A stretch of DNA of 64,000 nt from Mesorhizobium sp. J8 (GCF_016591715.1 NZ_AP024109.1:5332001-5396000); one strand, 5' to 3'. Shown: positions 1 to 9,710, numbered from the stretch's first letter. The notes: generated from the sequence alone by a model not told the origin. Numbers and translations are program-made.

Positions 1-2
1 TC

Positions 3-1073
3 GGCGTCACCGACGCGCGCGTGCGGCGCGATCCGGCCACGCAGGAATCGGATGTACCTGACGGCGAGGCGATGAACAAAGATGTTGGCCAGGTCGAGCG
101 CGACCTGCTGGTGCTGGGCGCGGATTTCGCCCAGAGCGACAAGCTGACCGCATCGTTGCGCTTTTCCGATGGGCAGTGGCTGAATTTCACCGAGCCGATC
201 ACGCCTCCGGGGCCGATCCTCAGCCCCGACAGCCTGCCGCTCTACTCGCTGATCGCCGGTTTGATCGTGGTGATGTCGATCTGGTCGCTGCGCCGCCTGA
301 CCGCGCCCTACCGCATGATGGAAACCGCGGTGAAGCGCATCGGAAATGATCTCAAGAGCCCGCCGATCGCAGAGAGCGGCAGCCGCGAGATCCGCGCCGC
401 GGCGAAGGCGATCAACGCCATGCAGATGCGATTGCGCGATTATGTCGAGGATCGCGAACACCTCGCGGCGGCGCTGGCGCACGACCTGCGCACGCCGCTG
501 ACCCGCATGCGCCTGCGCCTCGAACTGCTGCGCAGATCGCCGGCGCGCGAAGCGCTCGCGCATGACCTTGCCGACATCGAAAGCATCGCCAGCTCCGTCA
601 TCGACTTCGCCAAGTTCGAGGTGACCGAGGAAAAGGCCGAGCGGATCGATTTCTGGTCGTTGGTGGAATCGGTGGCGGACTCCTTCGACGGCGCGTGCTT
701 CGATGAGGACGTGGTCCCTTCGCGCGGCCTGATCTGCATCGCGCGGCCGGTGGCGCTGCGCCGCTGCGTCACCAATCTCATCCAGAACGCGGTGACCTAC
801 GGCAAGAAGGCGCATCTCGGCGTGCGGCGATCGGGCGACACGATCACGCTGTCGATCCGTGACGAAGGTCCCGGCATCCCGCAGGAGCAGTTGGATGCGG
901 TGTTCGGCTCCTTCGTGCGGCTTGAGGGTTCGCGCAACCGCACCACCGGCGGCCTCGGCCTCGGCCTCACCATCGCCCGCAACATCGCGCGCGGCGCCGG
1001 CGGCGAGGTCAACCTTTCGAACTACCCCGGCGGGGGCCTCTTGACGGAGTTGAGGCTGCCGGTGGCAGCTTGA
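3..1073 (+). CDS. Sensor histidine kinase, 5' end outside window
   Basis: C-terminal 356 residues of a membrane sensor kinase of a two-component system. The reading frame is open to the left edge, so the true start lies upstream. In order there is a periplasmic segment, one membrane helix (about bases 230-290), a HAMP-like linker, a dimerisation domain with the phosphoacceptor motif ALAHDLRTPLTR (His codon near base 480), and an ATPase domain with an N box (NLIQNAVTYG), DEGPGIP and the GLGLGLTIA G2 box. The PLTRMRLRLELL context resembles EnvZ/OmpR-type kinases. A response regulator gene would be expected just upstream, outside the window. The signal sensed cannot be read from the sequence. 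Confidence 0.93.
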   Translation, partial: GVTDARVRRDPATQESDVPDGEAMNKDVGQVERDLLVLGADFAQSDKLTASLRFSDGQWLNFTEPITPPGPILSPDSLPLYSLIAGLIVVMSIWSLRRLTAPYRMMETAVKRIGNDLKSPPIAESGSREIRAAAKAINAMQMRLRDYVEDREHLAAALAHDLRTPLTRMRLRLELLRRSPAREALAHDLADIESIASSVIDFAKFEVTEEKAERIDFWSLVESVADSFDGACFDEDVVPSRGLICIARPVALRRCVTNLIQNAVTYGKKAHLGVRRSGDTITLSIRDEGPGIPQEQLDAVFGSFVRLEGSRNRTTGGLGLGLTIARNIARGAGGEVNLSNYPGGGLLTELRLPVAA

Positions 1074-1168
1074 GTCAGCAGCCGGTTGTCCCGCCGTATT
1101 GCGCCACTGGATCGGCCGCCTCTTCCTTGTGATAGTGCGGCCCGCTTGGTCACGAGGGAAATCCATCC

Positions 1169-1543
1169 ATGTTCTACGCCGTCCTTGCCTATCACGTGGA
1201 AGACACCGTGCAGTCCTGGACGCCCGACGAGGATGCGGCACTGATGAAAGACCTGCTCGAGGTCAACGACAGGCTTACCCGCGAGGGCAAGCTCGGGCCG
1301 GCGGCCCGGCTTGACGCGACGGCCAAGGCCGTGACGCTGCGCGGCCCGGGCGACGGCATGATCATCGACGGTCCCTTCGCCGAGACCAAGGAACAGTTGC
1401 TCGGCCTCTATGTCCTCGACTGCGCGAACCAGGACGAAGCGATCGCCGCCGCGCGCGATCTCAAGCGTGTCAATCCAACCGCCGTCTACGAAATCCGGCC
1501 GATCATGCTCTATTTGCCGGGCGCCGCGCTGCAGGCCGGTTGA
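1169..1543 (+). CDS. YCII-domain (DGPF) protein
   Basis: A 124-residue protein with the YCII/DGPF hallmark IIDGPFAETKEQLLGLY at about residues 69-85. Family members are small ferredoxin-like-fold proteins, often encoded beside ECF sigma factors, and their biochemical role is mostly unknown. No sigma factor gene is seen here. The ATG follows a GAGGGAAAT ribosome-binding site. It stands alone: the kinase ends about 95 bases upstream and the next gene is convergent. Confidence 0.85.
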   Translation: MFYAVLAYHVEDTVQSWTPDEDAALMKDLLEVNDRLTREGKLGPAARLDATAKAVTLRGPGDGMIIDGPFAETKEQLLGLYVLDCANQDEAIAAARDLKRVNPTAVYEIRPIMLYLPGAALQAG

Positions 1544-1562
1544 TATACACTAGGCCCGCGTC

Positions 1563-3044
1563 TCAGGTTGGTGTCGCGACAGCCGCGATTTCCCGTCCCA
1601 GCCGAAGCATCTCGCGCATCAGCAGGTCGAGATCGTCGCGTCGCGTGCGGTGATTGGCGATCGCCACCCTGAGGCAGTGCCGGCCGTGCACAGTCGTGTC
1701 GGACAGAGCCGCGATGCCCTCTTCCTGGAGTCTCAGCATAATCTCGGTGTTGAAGGTCTTGAGCCGCTCTTCGGACGCGCCGGCCAACCGGTGGCGGAAG
1801 CTGACGATGTTGATGGTGGTCGGCGCCATCAGTTCGAGCGCCGGCTCCGCCTCGATCAATCGGGTAAGGTAGCGGGCCTGGGCGATGTTCTGGTCGATCA
1901 GCCGGCCGAACTTATCGACGCCATGCTCCTTCAGCGCCATCCAGATCTTCAGCGCCCGGAAACCACGCGACGTCTGTAGCCCGTAGTCGTGCAACCACGC
2001 CCCGGAGGCAAGGCCGCGCGGCGTCGATTCCAGATATTCCGGCGTGACTGCAAAGGTGTTGCGGTGCTGGGATGCGTCCCGCACCAGCGCGCAGCCTGCC
2101 TCGAACGGCGCGTGCAGCCATTTATGCGGATCGAGCGCGATCGAATCCGCCTGCTCGATGCCGGCGACGAGCGATCGGTTTTGAGGCGCGATCGCGATCA
2201 GCGCGCCGATACAGCCGTCGACGTGGAACCAGAGGTCTTCTTCGGCCGCCACCGTCGCCAGCGCCTGAAGGTCGTCGACGGCGCCGGTGTTGACCGTGCC
2301 GGCGGTGCCGATCACGCAGGCCGGCTCGAAACCCGCCTCGCGGTCCTCCGCGATCGCCGCCTTGAGCGCGGCGATATCGATGCGCAACCCTGCGTCGGTC
2401 GGGATCCGCCGCAGAGCCCGGTTGCCGAGGCCCAGCGCCTCCATCGCCTTGCGGTGGCAGGAATGGACCTGGTCCGAGGCGTAGTAGCGCAGGGGTTTCG
2501 GCACTGCCCCGACGCCGCGCTCGCGCACGTCGACGCCCGCCTTGACGTTGCGCGCCACGGTCAGGCCGATGATGTTGGCCATCGAGCCGCCACTGACCAG
2601 TGTGCCGCCGGCCGTGGCCGGGAAACCCACCGTCTCCTTCATCCAGTTGACGACCTGGCTGTCCATCAAGCCTGCGGCATGGTTGCCGCCGCCGAGATTG
2701 GAACCCTGGATCGCCGCCAGGAAATCGCCGAGCGCGCCGGTGAAGTTGCTGGCTCCCATATACCAGGCCCAGAAGCGCGGATGCACGTTGCCCATCGGGT
2801 AAGGCATGACGTTGCGGGCGACATCGTCATAGACATCGGCCATCGGCGCCGGCGATCGCGGCAACGGCGCCGAGAAGAATGAGCTCACCTCGGCTGGCAT
2901 CTCACGCCAGACCGGGCGCTTGCGGACATCCTTGAGATAGGTGATGGCGTCGTCGAGGATCCGGTGCGAGAGCGCCCCAGCATCGGTCCAGTCCGGCGGA
3001 TCGAGCGTTTCGTCCGCGGTCGCCGCTTCCTGAAAGCCGTCCAT
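1563..3044 (-). CDS. Pyridoxal-dependent group II decarboxylase
   Basis: A 493-residue cytosolic PLP enzyme of the aromatic L-amino acid / glutamate decarboxylase fold (fold type I). The cofactor lysine is in the DPHKWLHAPFEAG motif. Other landmarks are HADQ-like DQVHSC, the glycine stretch GTAGTVNTGAVDD and the HVDG aspartate that binds the pyridine nitrogen. Length matches aromatic amino acid and tyrosine decarboxylases (about 470-500). The ATG at 3044 is preceded by GGGAGAT. The substrate (Trp, Tyr, Phe, DOPA or other) cannot be assigned from sequence alone. It ends about 20 bases from the convergent YCII gene. Confidence 0.9.
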   Translation of the reverse strand: MDGFQEAATADETLDPPDWTDAGALSHRILDDAITYLKDVRKRPVWREMPAEVSSFFSAPLPRSPAPMADVYDDVARNVMPYPMGNVHPRFWAWYMGASNFTGALGDFLAAIQGSNLGGGNHAAGLMDSQVVNWMKETVGFPATAGGTLVSGGSMANIIGLTVARNVKAGVDVRERGVGAVPKPLRYYASDQVHSCHRKAMEALGLGNRALRRIPTDAGLRIDIAALKAAIAEDREAGFEPACVIGTAGTVNTGAVDDLQALATVAAEEDLWFHVDGCIGALIAIAPQNRSLVAGIEQADSIALDPHKWLHAPFEAGCALVRDASQHRNTFAVTPEYLESTPRGLASGAWLHDYGLQTSRGFRALKIWMALKEHGVDKFGRLIDQNIAQARYLTRLIEAEPALELMAPTTINIVSFRHRLAGASEERLKTFNTEIMLRLQEEGIAALSDTTVHGRHCLRVAIANHRTRRDDLDLLMREMLRLGREIAAVATPT

Positions 3045-3125
3045 CGGTATCTCCCGCCGGCGTGTGGGTGATCATGTGCCACAATGGCGACGCCGCCGTT
3101 CATGGCGGCGTCGCGGTATCCGTTT

Positions 3126-4211
3126 TCAGCCGTCGAACTGGCAGCTGGGCGTCGAGCGCGACAGCGCCGTCTCCTCGGCGTCCATCTCCGCCTCGATGCC
3201 GTCGAAGAGCGGCGTCGACATGTAGCGCTCGCCGGTATCGGGCAGCATGCACAGGATCACCGAACCGGCCGGAGCCTTGCCCGCGATCTGGCGTGCCACG
3301 GCGAAGGTGGCGCCGCCGGAGATGCCGGTGAAGATGCCTTCCTGCTGCGCCAGCGCCTTCGCCCATTTCATGCCTTCGGGACCAGGGATCGGCACCACCT
3401 CGTCATAGTAGCGCTGGTCGATCGCTTCCTGCAGCACATTGGGGATGAAATCCGGCGTCCAGCCTTGGATCGGATGCGGCTCGAAAGCCGGATGGCTGGC
3501 GGCCGGCGCGCCGCCGGCGCCGCGCTCCTGGGCCTTGCCGCTGCCGATCAGTTGCGCGTTCGCCGGCTCGGCAAGCACGATCTTCACCTCCGGCCGCTCG
3601 CGGCGCAGCACCCGGCCGACGCCGGCGACCGTGCCGCCGGTACCGTAGCCGGTGACAAGCACGTCCAGCCTGGAACCGGCAAAGTCGTTGATGATCTCGC
3701 GCGCCGTCGTCGCCTCGTGGATGGCGGCATTGGCTTCCGTTTCGAATTGGCGCGCCAGGAACCAGCCATTGGCCTCGGCCAGTTCGACCGCTTTCTTATA
3801 CATACCGAAGCCCTTCTGGGCGCGCGGCGTCAGCACCACCTTGGCGCCGAGCATGCGCATCAGCTTGCGGCGCTCGACGGAGAAGCTGTCGGCCATCGTC
3901 ACCACCAACGGATAACCTTTCTGCGCGCAGACCATGGCGAGGCCGATGCCGGTGTTGCCGCTCGTCGCCTCGATCACCGTCTGGCCAGGCTTGAGCTTAC
4001 CGCTTCGCTCGCCCTCCTCGATGATGTTGAGGGCCAGCCGGTCCTTCACCGAGGCCGCCGGATTGAAGAATTCGGCCTTTACATAGATCGTCGCGTGACC
4101 CGGCCCGAGATTGTTGATGCGGATGACCGGCGTGTCGCCGACCGTGTCGAGAATGCTGTCGAATAGCCGGCCGCGCCCGGCCGTAGTCCTGATTTTCAAC
4201 TGATGCAACAT
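3126..4211 (-). CDS. cysK: Cysteine synthase A (O-acetylserine sulfhydrylase)
   Basis: A 361-residue PLP enzyme making L-cysteine from O-acetylserine and sulfide. The internal aldimine lysine is in NPAASVKDRLA (about residue 56). The substrate loop TSGNTG follows at about 85-90, then the phosphate-binding GTGGT loop and the C-terminal GISGGA motif. About 16 residues precede the usual start region (LFDSILDTVGDTP), but the ATG at 4211 has a strong GAGGAGA site. An insertion rich in Gly and Ala (RGAGGAPAASHPA) lies between the GTGGT loop and the QGWTPDFIP region. It is divergent from the SARP-like regulator. Confidence 0.95.
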   Translation of the reverse strand: MLHQLKIRTTAGRGRLFDSILDTVGDTPVIRINNLGPGHATIYVKAEFFNPAASVKDRLALNIIEEGERSGKLKPGQTVIEATSGNTGIGLAMVCAQKGYPLVVTMADSFSVERRKLMRMLGAKVVLTPRAQKGFGMYKKAVELAEANGWFLARQFETEANAAIHEATTAREIINDFAGSRLDVLVTGYGTGGTVAGVGRVLRRERPEVKIVLAEPANAQLIGSGKAQERGAGGAPAASHPAFEPHPIQGWTPDFIPNVLQEAIDQRYYDEVVPIPGPEGMKWAKALAQQEGIFTGISGGATFAVARQIAGKAPAGSVILCMLPDTGERYMSTPLFDGIEAEMDAEETALSRSTPSCQFDG

Positions 4212-4237
4212 GCTGCTTTCTCCTCGATGTCCTCACG

Positions 4238-4256
4238 TGCCGGTTACAGACCGGCA
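4238..4256. promoter_or_regulatory. 7-bp dyad in the cysK/regulator divergent region
   Basis: Perfect inverted repeat TGCCGGT-5 nt-ACCGGCA lying 27 bases upstream of cysK and 130 bases before the divergent regulator gene. Its position suits an operator or a small 5'-leader hairpin. The binding protein is unknown. Confidence 0.35.
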
Positions 4257-4385
4257 GTTTTGGCGGCGCGGTTTCGACACCTGGCCGCGATAGGGTTTGG
4301 TCGACCTGCCGCCTACGCGGCAACGGCGGCATTCCGGCACGGAATGGGGCTGCCGGCTGCCTCCTGTCGTCTTTGGTGATAGAAT

Positions 4386-6458
4386 ATGGACCAACTGGTG
4401 AGCGTTGGAGAAAGCGTGGAAACATACGTGGAATCCGCTCGACCGTGCATGGAGGGCAGCTCAGGCAGCCTTTCCGTGCGGTTGCTCGGGAAGCTGACGA
4501 TCGCCCGTGACGGTGTGCCCGTCAGGCTCCCTTCCTCGCGCAAGCTGCGCGCGCTGCTCGCCTATCTGGCGCTGGCGCCCCACCCTGTCAGCCGAAGCCG
4601 TCTTTGCGAACTTCTTTGGGACGTGCCCAACGATCCGCGCGGCGAGTTGCGCTGGTGTCTGAGCAAGCTGCGTGCCGCGCTGGACGAACCGGGCTTGCGC
4701 CGGGTCGAGACGGAAGGCGACACCGTGGCGCTTCGCCTCGGCGGAGCGAGCGTCGATGCCGTGGAGGCCGCCGCGGCGGTGGCGAACGGGATCGAGACGC
4801 TTCGCCTCGACCGTCTGCGGGCGCTTGCGCAACTGTTCGCCGGCGATTTTCTCGACGGGCTCGAGCTCGATCGCAGCCCGCATTTCGGCAGCTGGCTGAC
4901 GGCGCAGCGCCGCCGCTTCAGCGCCTGCCATGTCGCGGTTCTGGAGCACATCATCAGCCTTGTTCCACAGGGAGCCGATGAGGCCGGCGCCTATATCGAC
5001 AAATGGCTGGAGCTTGCGCCCTTCGACGGCCGTGCCCATGTGGCGCTGCTGGAAAACCTGGCCCGGCGCGGACAAATCGGCGCCGGCGAGGAGCACCTTG
5101 CCACCGCGGCGGAGCTGTTTCACTCTGAAGAGCTGGATTTCACGCCGTTGCGTGAGGCGTGGCAGGAGATAAAAGCCCGCAATGCCAGCGCAACGCCATG
5201 CGCCCGATCAGGACCGGCTTTCCCGTCCCCGGACCTGCCGGTCGCCGAGATCGAAACCGAACCGGCGGCGACGCGCCGGGCGTCGCTCGCGGTGATGCCG
5301 TTTGCGGAGAGCGCCGGTACCGGCGGCTTCCGTGGCGGGCTGGCCGACGGCCTCACGCATGACATCATCACGCGGCTTGCCAAGCTTCGCGATTTCTTCG
5401 TCATCGCCCGTGGCTCGGTCTTTGCGCTCGCCGAGAAGAACATAGCGCCGGAAGACGCCGGGCGCAGGCTGAATGTCGACTATGTCGCGACAGGCGCGGT
5501 GCGCAGCCTGCCGGGTCGGTTCGTCATCTCGGTCGAGCTTGTCGAGGTTCGCACGGCAAGGGTCGTCTGGGCCGAGACCTTCGAGCACAAGCCCGACGAC
5601 ATCTTCATCGTCAGCGAGAATATCGGCAACAGCATCGTCTCTTCCATCGCCGCCGAGATCGCGACGGTGGAGCGCAACCGCGCATTGCTGAAAGCGCCAA
5701 ACTCGCTCAATGCCTGGGAGGCCTATCATCGCGGCCTCTGGCACATGTATCGCTTCACCCGCCAGGAAAACGAGCTGGCGCAGCATTTCTTCGGCGAGGC
5801 GCTGAAGCTGGACCCCACTTTCGCGCGCGCCCATGCCGGCATGTCGTTCACCCACTGGCAGAACGCTTTCCAGCGCTGGGGCGACCGCGACCGCGAGACC
5901 GCGCTGGCTTTCGAAAGCGCCGGCCAGAGCCTCTTGGTCGACGACCGCAACCCTGCCGCCCACTGGGCGATGGGCCGCGCGCTATGGCTGCGCGGCGAGC
6001 AGGACGGCGCGCTGCTGGAACTCGCAAATGCTGTCGATCTCAGCCCCAATTTCGCGCTCGGCCATTACGCGCTGTCCTTCGTCCATTCGCAGTCGGGCGA
6101 TCCGCGATCGGCGATCGGCTCATCCGACCATTCGCGCCATCTCAGCCCCTTCGATCCGTTGCTGTTCGGCATGATGGGCGCGCGCGCCATGGCGCATGCG
6201 CGGCTCGGCGAATTCGACGCGGCGGCCGAATGGGCGCTCAAGGCGGCCGCAAGACCGAACGCCCACGTCATCATCCTGGCGATCGCCGCCCATTGCCTGG
6301 CGCTGGCTGGCCGGCAGGACGAGGCGCGCAGCTTCGCCGCCAGGATCCGTAACACGTGGCCTGATTATCGCGCCGACGATTTCATCGCCACCTTCCGCTT
6401 CGACCGGGACGGGGAAGCCTTGTTCCGCAACGGCGCCAAGCTGATCGGACTGAATTGA
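4386..6458 (+). CDS. SARP/BTAD-like regulator with TolB-like and TPR domains
   Basis: A 690-residue soluble protein. Residues about 20-110 form an OmpR-type winged helix (SVRLLGKLTIARDGVPVRLPSS, then the SRLCELLWDVP helix). A BTAD-like helical region runs to about 260. Residues about 300-430 form the CadC/adenylate-cyclase-associated TolB-like domain (SLAVMPFAES, GLADGLTHDIITRLAKL). Tetratricopeptide repeats fill the rest. Such proteins are common in rhizobia as predicted transcription regulators. No cyclase or membrane segment is present. It converges on the persulfide dioxygenase gene with a 10-base gap. Its targets are unknown; the divergent cysK is the nearest candidate. Confidence 0.8.
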   Translation: MDQLVSVGESVETYVESARPCMEGSSGSLSVRLLGKLTIARDGVPVRLPSSRKLRALLAYLALAPHPVSRSRLCELLWDVPNDPRGELRWCLSKLRAALDEPGLRRVETEGDTVALRLGGASVDAVEAAAAVANGIETLRLDRLRALAQLFAGDFLDGLELDRSPHFGSWLTAQRRRFSACHVAVLEHIISLVPQGADEAGAYIDKWLELAPFDGRAHVALLENLARRGQIGAGEEHLATAAELFHSEELDFTPLREAWQEIKARNASATPCARSGPAFPSPDLPVAEIETEPAATRRASLAVMPFAESAGTGGFRGGLADGLTHDIITRLAKLRDFFVIARGSVFALAEKNIAPEDAGRRLNVDYVATGAVRSLPGRFVISVELVEVRTARVVWAETFEHKPDDIFIVSENIGNSIVSSIAAEIATVERNRALLKAPNSLNAWEAYHRGLWHMYRFTRQENELAQHFFGEALKLDPTFARAHAGMSFTHWQNAFQRWGDRDRETALAFESAGQSLLVDDRNPAAHWAMGRALWLRGEQDGALLELANAVDLSPNFALGHYALSFVHSQSGDPRSAIGSSDHSRHLSPFDPLLFGMMGARAMAHARLGEFDAAAEWALKAAARPNAHVIILAIAAHCLALAGRQDEARSFAARIRNTWPDYRADDFIATFRFDRDGEALFRNGAKLIGLN

Positions 6459-6468
6459 GCCATTCAGC

Positions 6469-7506
6469 TTAATGCATCAGCGGCCCGCTGGCCTTCCGCC
6501 ATGCATCGATGCCGCCCTGGATGTGGCGGGCGCTGGAAATGCCGACATCCTGCGCCGCTTGCACCGCCATCGCCGAGCGCTCGCCGAAGGCGCAATAGAA
6601 GAGTATCTGCCTGCTGGTCGATTTCGCCAACTCATGCAGCATGCCGCCGGCGGCGATATTCTCCTGCAGCCGTCCATAGGGCAGGTGGATCGCGCCGGGA
6701 ATGACGCCGTGCCTCTCGCGTTCCGACTGCTCGCGCAGGTCGATCAGCGCCACGTCGGGCCGCCCGACCAGCGCCAGCGCCTGCTCCGCGCTCACCGCCC
6801 AGCCGCGGGCGGCGATATCATCCTGGTGCAGCCCGACCCGCATGTTGGCGGGCACGGCCACATCCATCATTTTCGGATTGGACAGGTTGAGATTGTTCAT
6901 AATGTGGACGTACTCGTCGACCGACTTCACCTGCAGGCGCGGATTGAAGGCTTTTTCCTCGCCGATCGTCGACACGGTCTCGCCCTTGTAGTCATGCGCC
7001 GGAAAGATCAGCATCTCGTCGGGCAGCTTGAGCAAGCGGCCGAAGATCGATTCATATTGCTGGCGCGGATCGCCGTTCTGGAAATCCGTGCGGCCGGTGC
7101 CGCGGATGAGCAGAGTGTCGCCGGTGAAGACCCGGTCGGGCAGGACGAAGCTGTAGGAATCGTCGGTGTGGCCGGGCGTGTAGATGACGTCGAGCGCCAG
7201 CCCCTCGATGCCGAGTTTGTCGCCGTCGGCAAGCCGCATCGACACCACGTCGGCCTTGGTCTGCTCGCCCATGACGGTCACGCAATGCGTCCTGTCGCGC
7301 AGCGCGCCAAGGCCGGTGATGTGGTCGGCATGAAGATGCGTGTCCACCGCCTTTACCAATCTCAGATCCAGCTCGTTGACCAGTTGCAGATAGCGATCCA
7401 CCTTCTCCAGCACCGGATCGATGATCAGCGCCTCGCCGCCGCGCCGGCTGGCGAGCAGATAGGAATAGGTGCCGGAAACGGAATCGAACAGCTGACGGAA
7501 GATCAT
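6469..7506 (-). CDS. Persulfide dioxygenase-rhodanese fusion
   Basis: A 345-residue two-domain enzyme. Residues 1-235 are an ETHE1-like metallo-beta-lactamase fold with THLHADH, the PGHTDDS histidine, TGDTLLIRGTGRTDFQ and the FPAHDYKG iron-ligand region. Residues about 250-345 are a rhodanese domain with DLREQSERERHGVIPGA and the active-site cysteine in FYCAFGERSAM. Known fusions of this kind oxidise glutathione persulfide to sulfite while the rhodanese part handles sulfane sulfur transfer, so sulfide detoxification in the cytoplasm is likely. The ATG at 7506 follows a GAGAGG site. The next gene upstream on this strand is unrelated. Confidence 0.9.
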   Translation of the reverse strand: MIFRQLFDSVSGTYSYLLASRRGGEALIIDPVLEKVDRYLQLVNELDLRLVKAVDTHLHADHITGLGALRDRTHCVTVMGEQTKADVVSMRLADGDKLGIEGLALDVIYTPGHTDDSYSFVLPDRVFTGDTLLIRGTGRTDFQNGDPRQQYESIFGRLLKLPDEMLIFPAHDYKGETVSTIGEEKAFNPRLQVKSVDEYVHIMNNLNLSNPKMMDVAVPANMRVGLHQDDIAARGWAVSAEQALALVGRPDVALIDLREQSERERHGVIPGAIHLPYGRLQENIAAGGMLHELAKSTSRQILFYCAFGERSAMAVQAAQDVGISSARHIQGGIDAWRKASGPLMH

Positions 7507-7615
7507 TCGCGCCTCTCTCGCCTGAGGCCGATGGCCCGGCTGTCGGCCAGTCTAGAACAAGCGCGCTGAGCCCGCCAGCGGCAGACCGCTTGCCCGTCCA
7601 AAGGCCTGGAAGCCC

Positions 7616-8797
7616 CTACCGCCTCAGCACGGCGCTCAGCACGTCCCTGATGCCGATCGCGCCGACGAAGCGCGAGCCTTCGTCGAACAGCGCCACGGGC
7701 GCCGTCTGCGAGCGGTGCATAGCGAGCATCACCGTTTTCAGCGGCGTGCCGGGATTGGCCCAGAACACCTGAGCCCCTTCCTCCGGCTGACGTTCGACAT
7801 CGGCGCAGGAGACCCACACCGCCGGCTTGCCGTCGCGTTCGGCCGCGGCCACCAGGCCATGCTCGTCGATCTTGAAGCGCGTCGTCTTGCGCCGGTCGAG
7901 CCACACCCAGCCATTGTCGCCCTGCTCCAGGTCGCGGCGGTCCCGCATCACGTTCCACGCCGTCAGCACCGACAAGGGGTTCACATTGGCGATGAAGTCG
8001 CGGACATAGTCGTTCGCGGGCCGCAGAACGATGTCTTCCGGCGCGCCGGTCTGCACGATGCGGCCGCCCTCCATGATCGTGATGTGGCTGCCGATCTTCA
8101 GCGCCTCCTCGAGGTCGTGGCTGACGAAGATGATGGTCTTCTTCAGCTCCGCCTGGAGCTGCAGCAATTCGTCCTGCAGCTTGGTGCGGATCAGCGGGTC
8201 GAGCGCCGAGAACGGCTCGTCCATCAGAAGGATCGGCGCCTCGGTGGCGAAAGCCCGGGCGAGGCCGACGCGCTGCTGCATGCCGCCTGAAAGCTCATGG
8301 GCGTATTTCTTCGACCACTGGTCAAGATGGACAAGCTGCAGTTGCTTCTGCACCCGCGCCTTGCGCTCCGCCTCCGGCACGCCGGCAAGCTCGAGGCCGA
8401 AGCCGACATTTTCCTCGACCGTGCGCCAGGGCAGCAGGCCGAACTGCTGGAACACCATGGCCACCTGCTTCTGCCGCAGCCGCCGCAAGGTCGTCTCGTC
8501 GCAGGTGACGACATCGACGATGCGGTCGCCGTCCTTGACCAGCACCTGGCCGCGCGACACGACGTTCAGCCGGTTGACGGCCCTCAGCAGCGTCGACTTG
8601 CCCGAGCCGGACAGCCCCATCAGTACCGAAATCTCGCCTTCGTGCACGGTGAGGCTGGCACCGGCGCATCCAAGCACATTGCCGGTCTTTTCCAGTATCT
8701 CGGCCCGGGTGGCGCCCTGGTCGATCAGCGCCAGCGAACCTGCCTGGTCGGCGCCGAAGACGATGTCCACGTTCTTGAAATCAACCGCGACGGTCAT
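7616..8797 (-). CDS. choV: Choline ABC transporter ATP-binding protein
   Basis: A 393-residue ATPase of the ProV/OpuA family. It has Walker A GLSGSGKST, Q-loop VFQQFGLLPWRTV, signature LSGGMQQRVGLARA, Walker B ILLMDEPFSALDPL and the switch histidine FVSHD. The tail (about residues 285-393) is a CBS-domain pair ending in GAIGIRDVLSAVLRR, as in quaternary-amine transporters. Its ATG overlaps the choW stop by 4 bases, implying translational coupling. With ChoW and ChoX it forms a choline importer of the inner membrane, feeding glycine betaine synthesis or carbon use. Confidence 0.92.
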   Translation of the reverse strand: MTVAVDFKNVDIVFGADQAGSLALIDQGATRAEILEKTGNVLGCAGASLTVHEGEISVLMGLSGSGKSTLLRAVNRLNVVSRGQVLVKDGDRIVDVVTCDETTLRRLRQKQVAMVFQQFGLLPWRTVEENVGFGLELAGVPEAERKARVQKQLQLVHLDQWSKKYAHELSGGMQQRVGLARAFATEAPILLMDEPFSALDPLIRTKLQDELLQLQAELKKTIIFVSHDLEEALKIGSHITIMEGGRIVQTGAPEDIVLRPANDYVRDFIANVNPLSVLTAWNVMRDRRDLEQGDNGWVWLDRRKTTRFKIDEHGLVAAAERDGKPAVWVSCADVERQPEEGAQVFWANPGTPLKTVMLAMHRSQTAPVALFDEGSRFVGAIGIRDVLSAVLRR

Positions 8798-9648
8798 TTC
8801 TTGCCTCCAACGCCGATGCGGGTCATGCGGTCGAGAACGATGGCGAGCACGACGATCGCGAGGCCGGCCTCAAGCCCGAGATCGATGCGGCGCGAGCCGA
8901 GCGCGCGGTTGATTTCCGTGCCGAGACCGCCGGCGCCGATGAGCGCGGCGAACACGACCATCGACAGCGACAGCATGATCGATTGCGTGAGACCCGCCAT
9001 GATGGTCGGCAGCGCCGAGGGCAGCTCCACCTTCCACAGAAGCTGGCGCTTGGTGGCGCCGAAGGCCTCGCCCGCCTCGATGATCGCCTTGGGCACCGAA
9101 ACCACGCCCAGATGGGTGAGCCGCACGGCCGTCGGAATGACGAAGATGATGGTGACGATAAGACCGGGCGCGTTGCCGAGGCCGAACAGGGTGAGCACCG
9201 GGATCAGGTAGACGAAGGTCGGCAGCGTCTGCATCAGGTCGAGCACCGGCAGCATGACGCGGTAGACCTTCGGCTTGTGCGCGGCCCAGATGCCGAGCGG
9301 CACGCCGATCGCCATGGCCATGGCGGCGGCGGCAACGACCAGCACCAGCGTCTGCACGGTCTGTTTCCAGAGATTCTGGTTGATGATGAAGATCAGGCCG
9401 AGGAAGACGCCGATGGCGAGCGGCCGCGAACGCTGCAAAAACCACGCGATAACCGCGATGACCAGCGCCAACAGCACGGGCGGCACCATCAGCAAAAGGT
9501 TCACCGACCCGTCGAGGATGAAATTCAGTCCGTTTGAGAAGGCCCGGAAGATGGTGTCGAAATTGTCGGTCAGGAAGCTGAAGAAGGCCTTGCCCCATGG
9601 CCCGATCGGGATCTTGTAGTCGGTCAGGAATTTAGAAATCGGATCCAT
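8794..9648 (-). CDS. choW: Choline ABC transporter permease
   Basis: A 284-residue inner-membrane permease of the ProW type with six or so hydrophobic helices. The coupling (EAA-like) loop is PKAIIEAGEAFGATKRQLLWKVELPSA, given here only as a landmark near residues 185-210. The N-terminal tail before the first helix is typical of ProW-type permeases. The ATG at 9648 follows GAGGGGAA. It lies between choX, from which a terminator hairpin separates it, and choV, which it overlaps. Confidence 0.92.
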   Translation of the reverse strand: MDPISKFLTDYKIPIGPWGKAFFSFLTDNFDTIFRAFSNGLNFILDGSVNLLLMVPPVLLALVIAVIAWFLQRSRPLAIGVFLGLIFIINQNLWKQTVQTLVLVVAAAAMAMAIGVPLGIWAAHKPKVYRVMLPVLDLMQTLPTFVYLIPVLTLFGLGNAPGLIVTIIFVIPTAVRLTHLGVVSVPKAIIEAGEAFGATKRQLLWKVELPSALPTIMAGLTQSIMLSLSMVVFAALIGAGGLGTEINRALGSRRIDLGLEAGLAIVVLAIVLDRMTRIGVGGKK

Positions 9649-9710
9649 CTTTCCCCTCTCGGCTTCGCCGCGCTTGCCGCACGGTCATCCTCTCACGTCT
9701 CCAGGCATAT

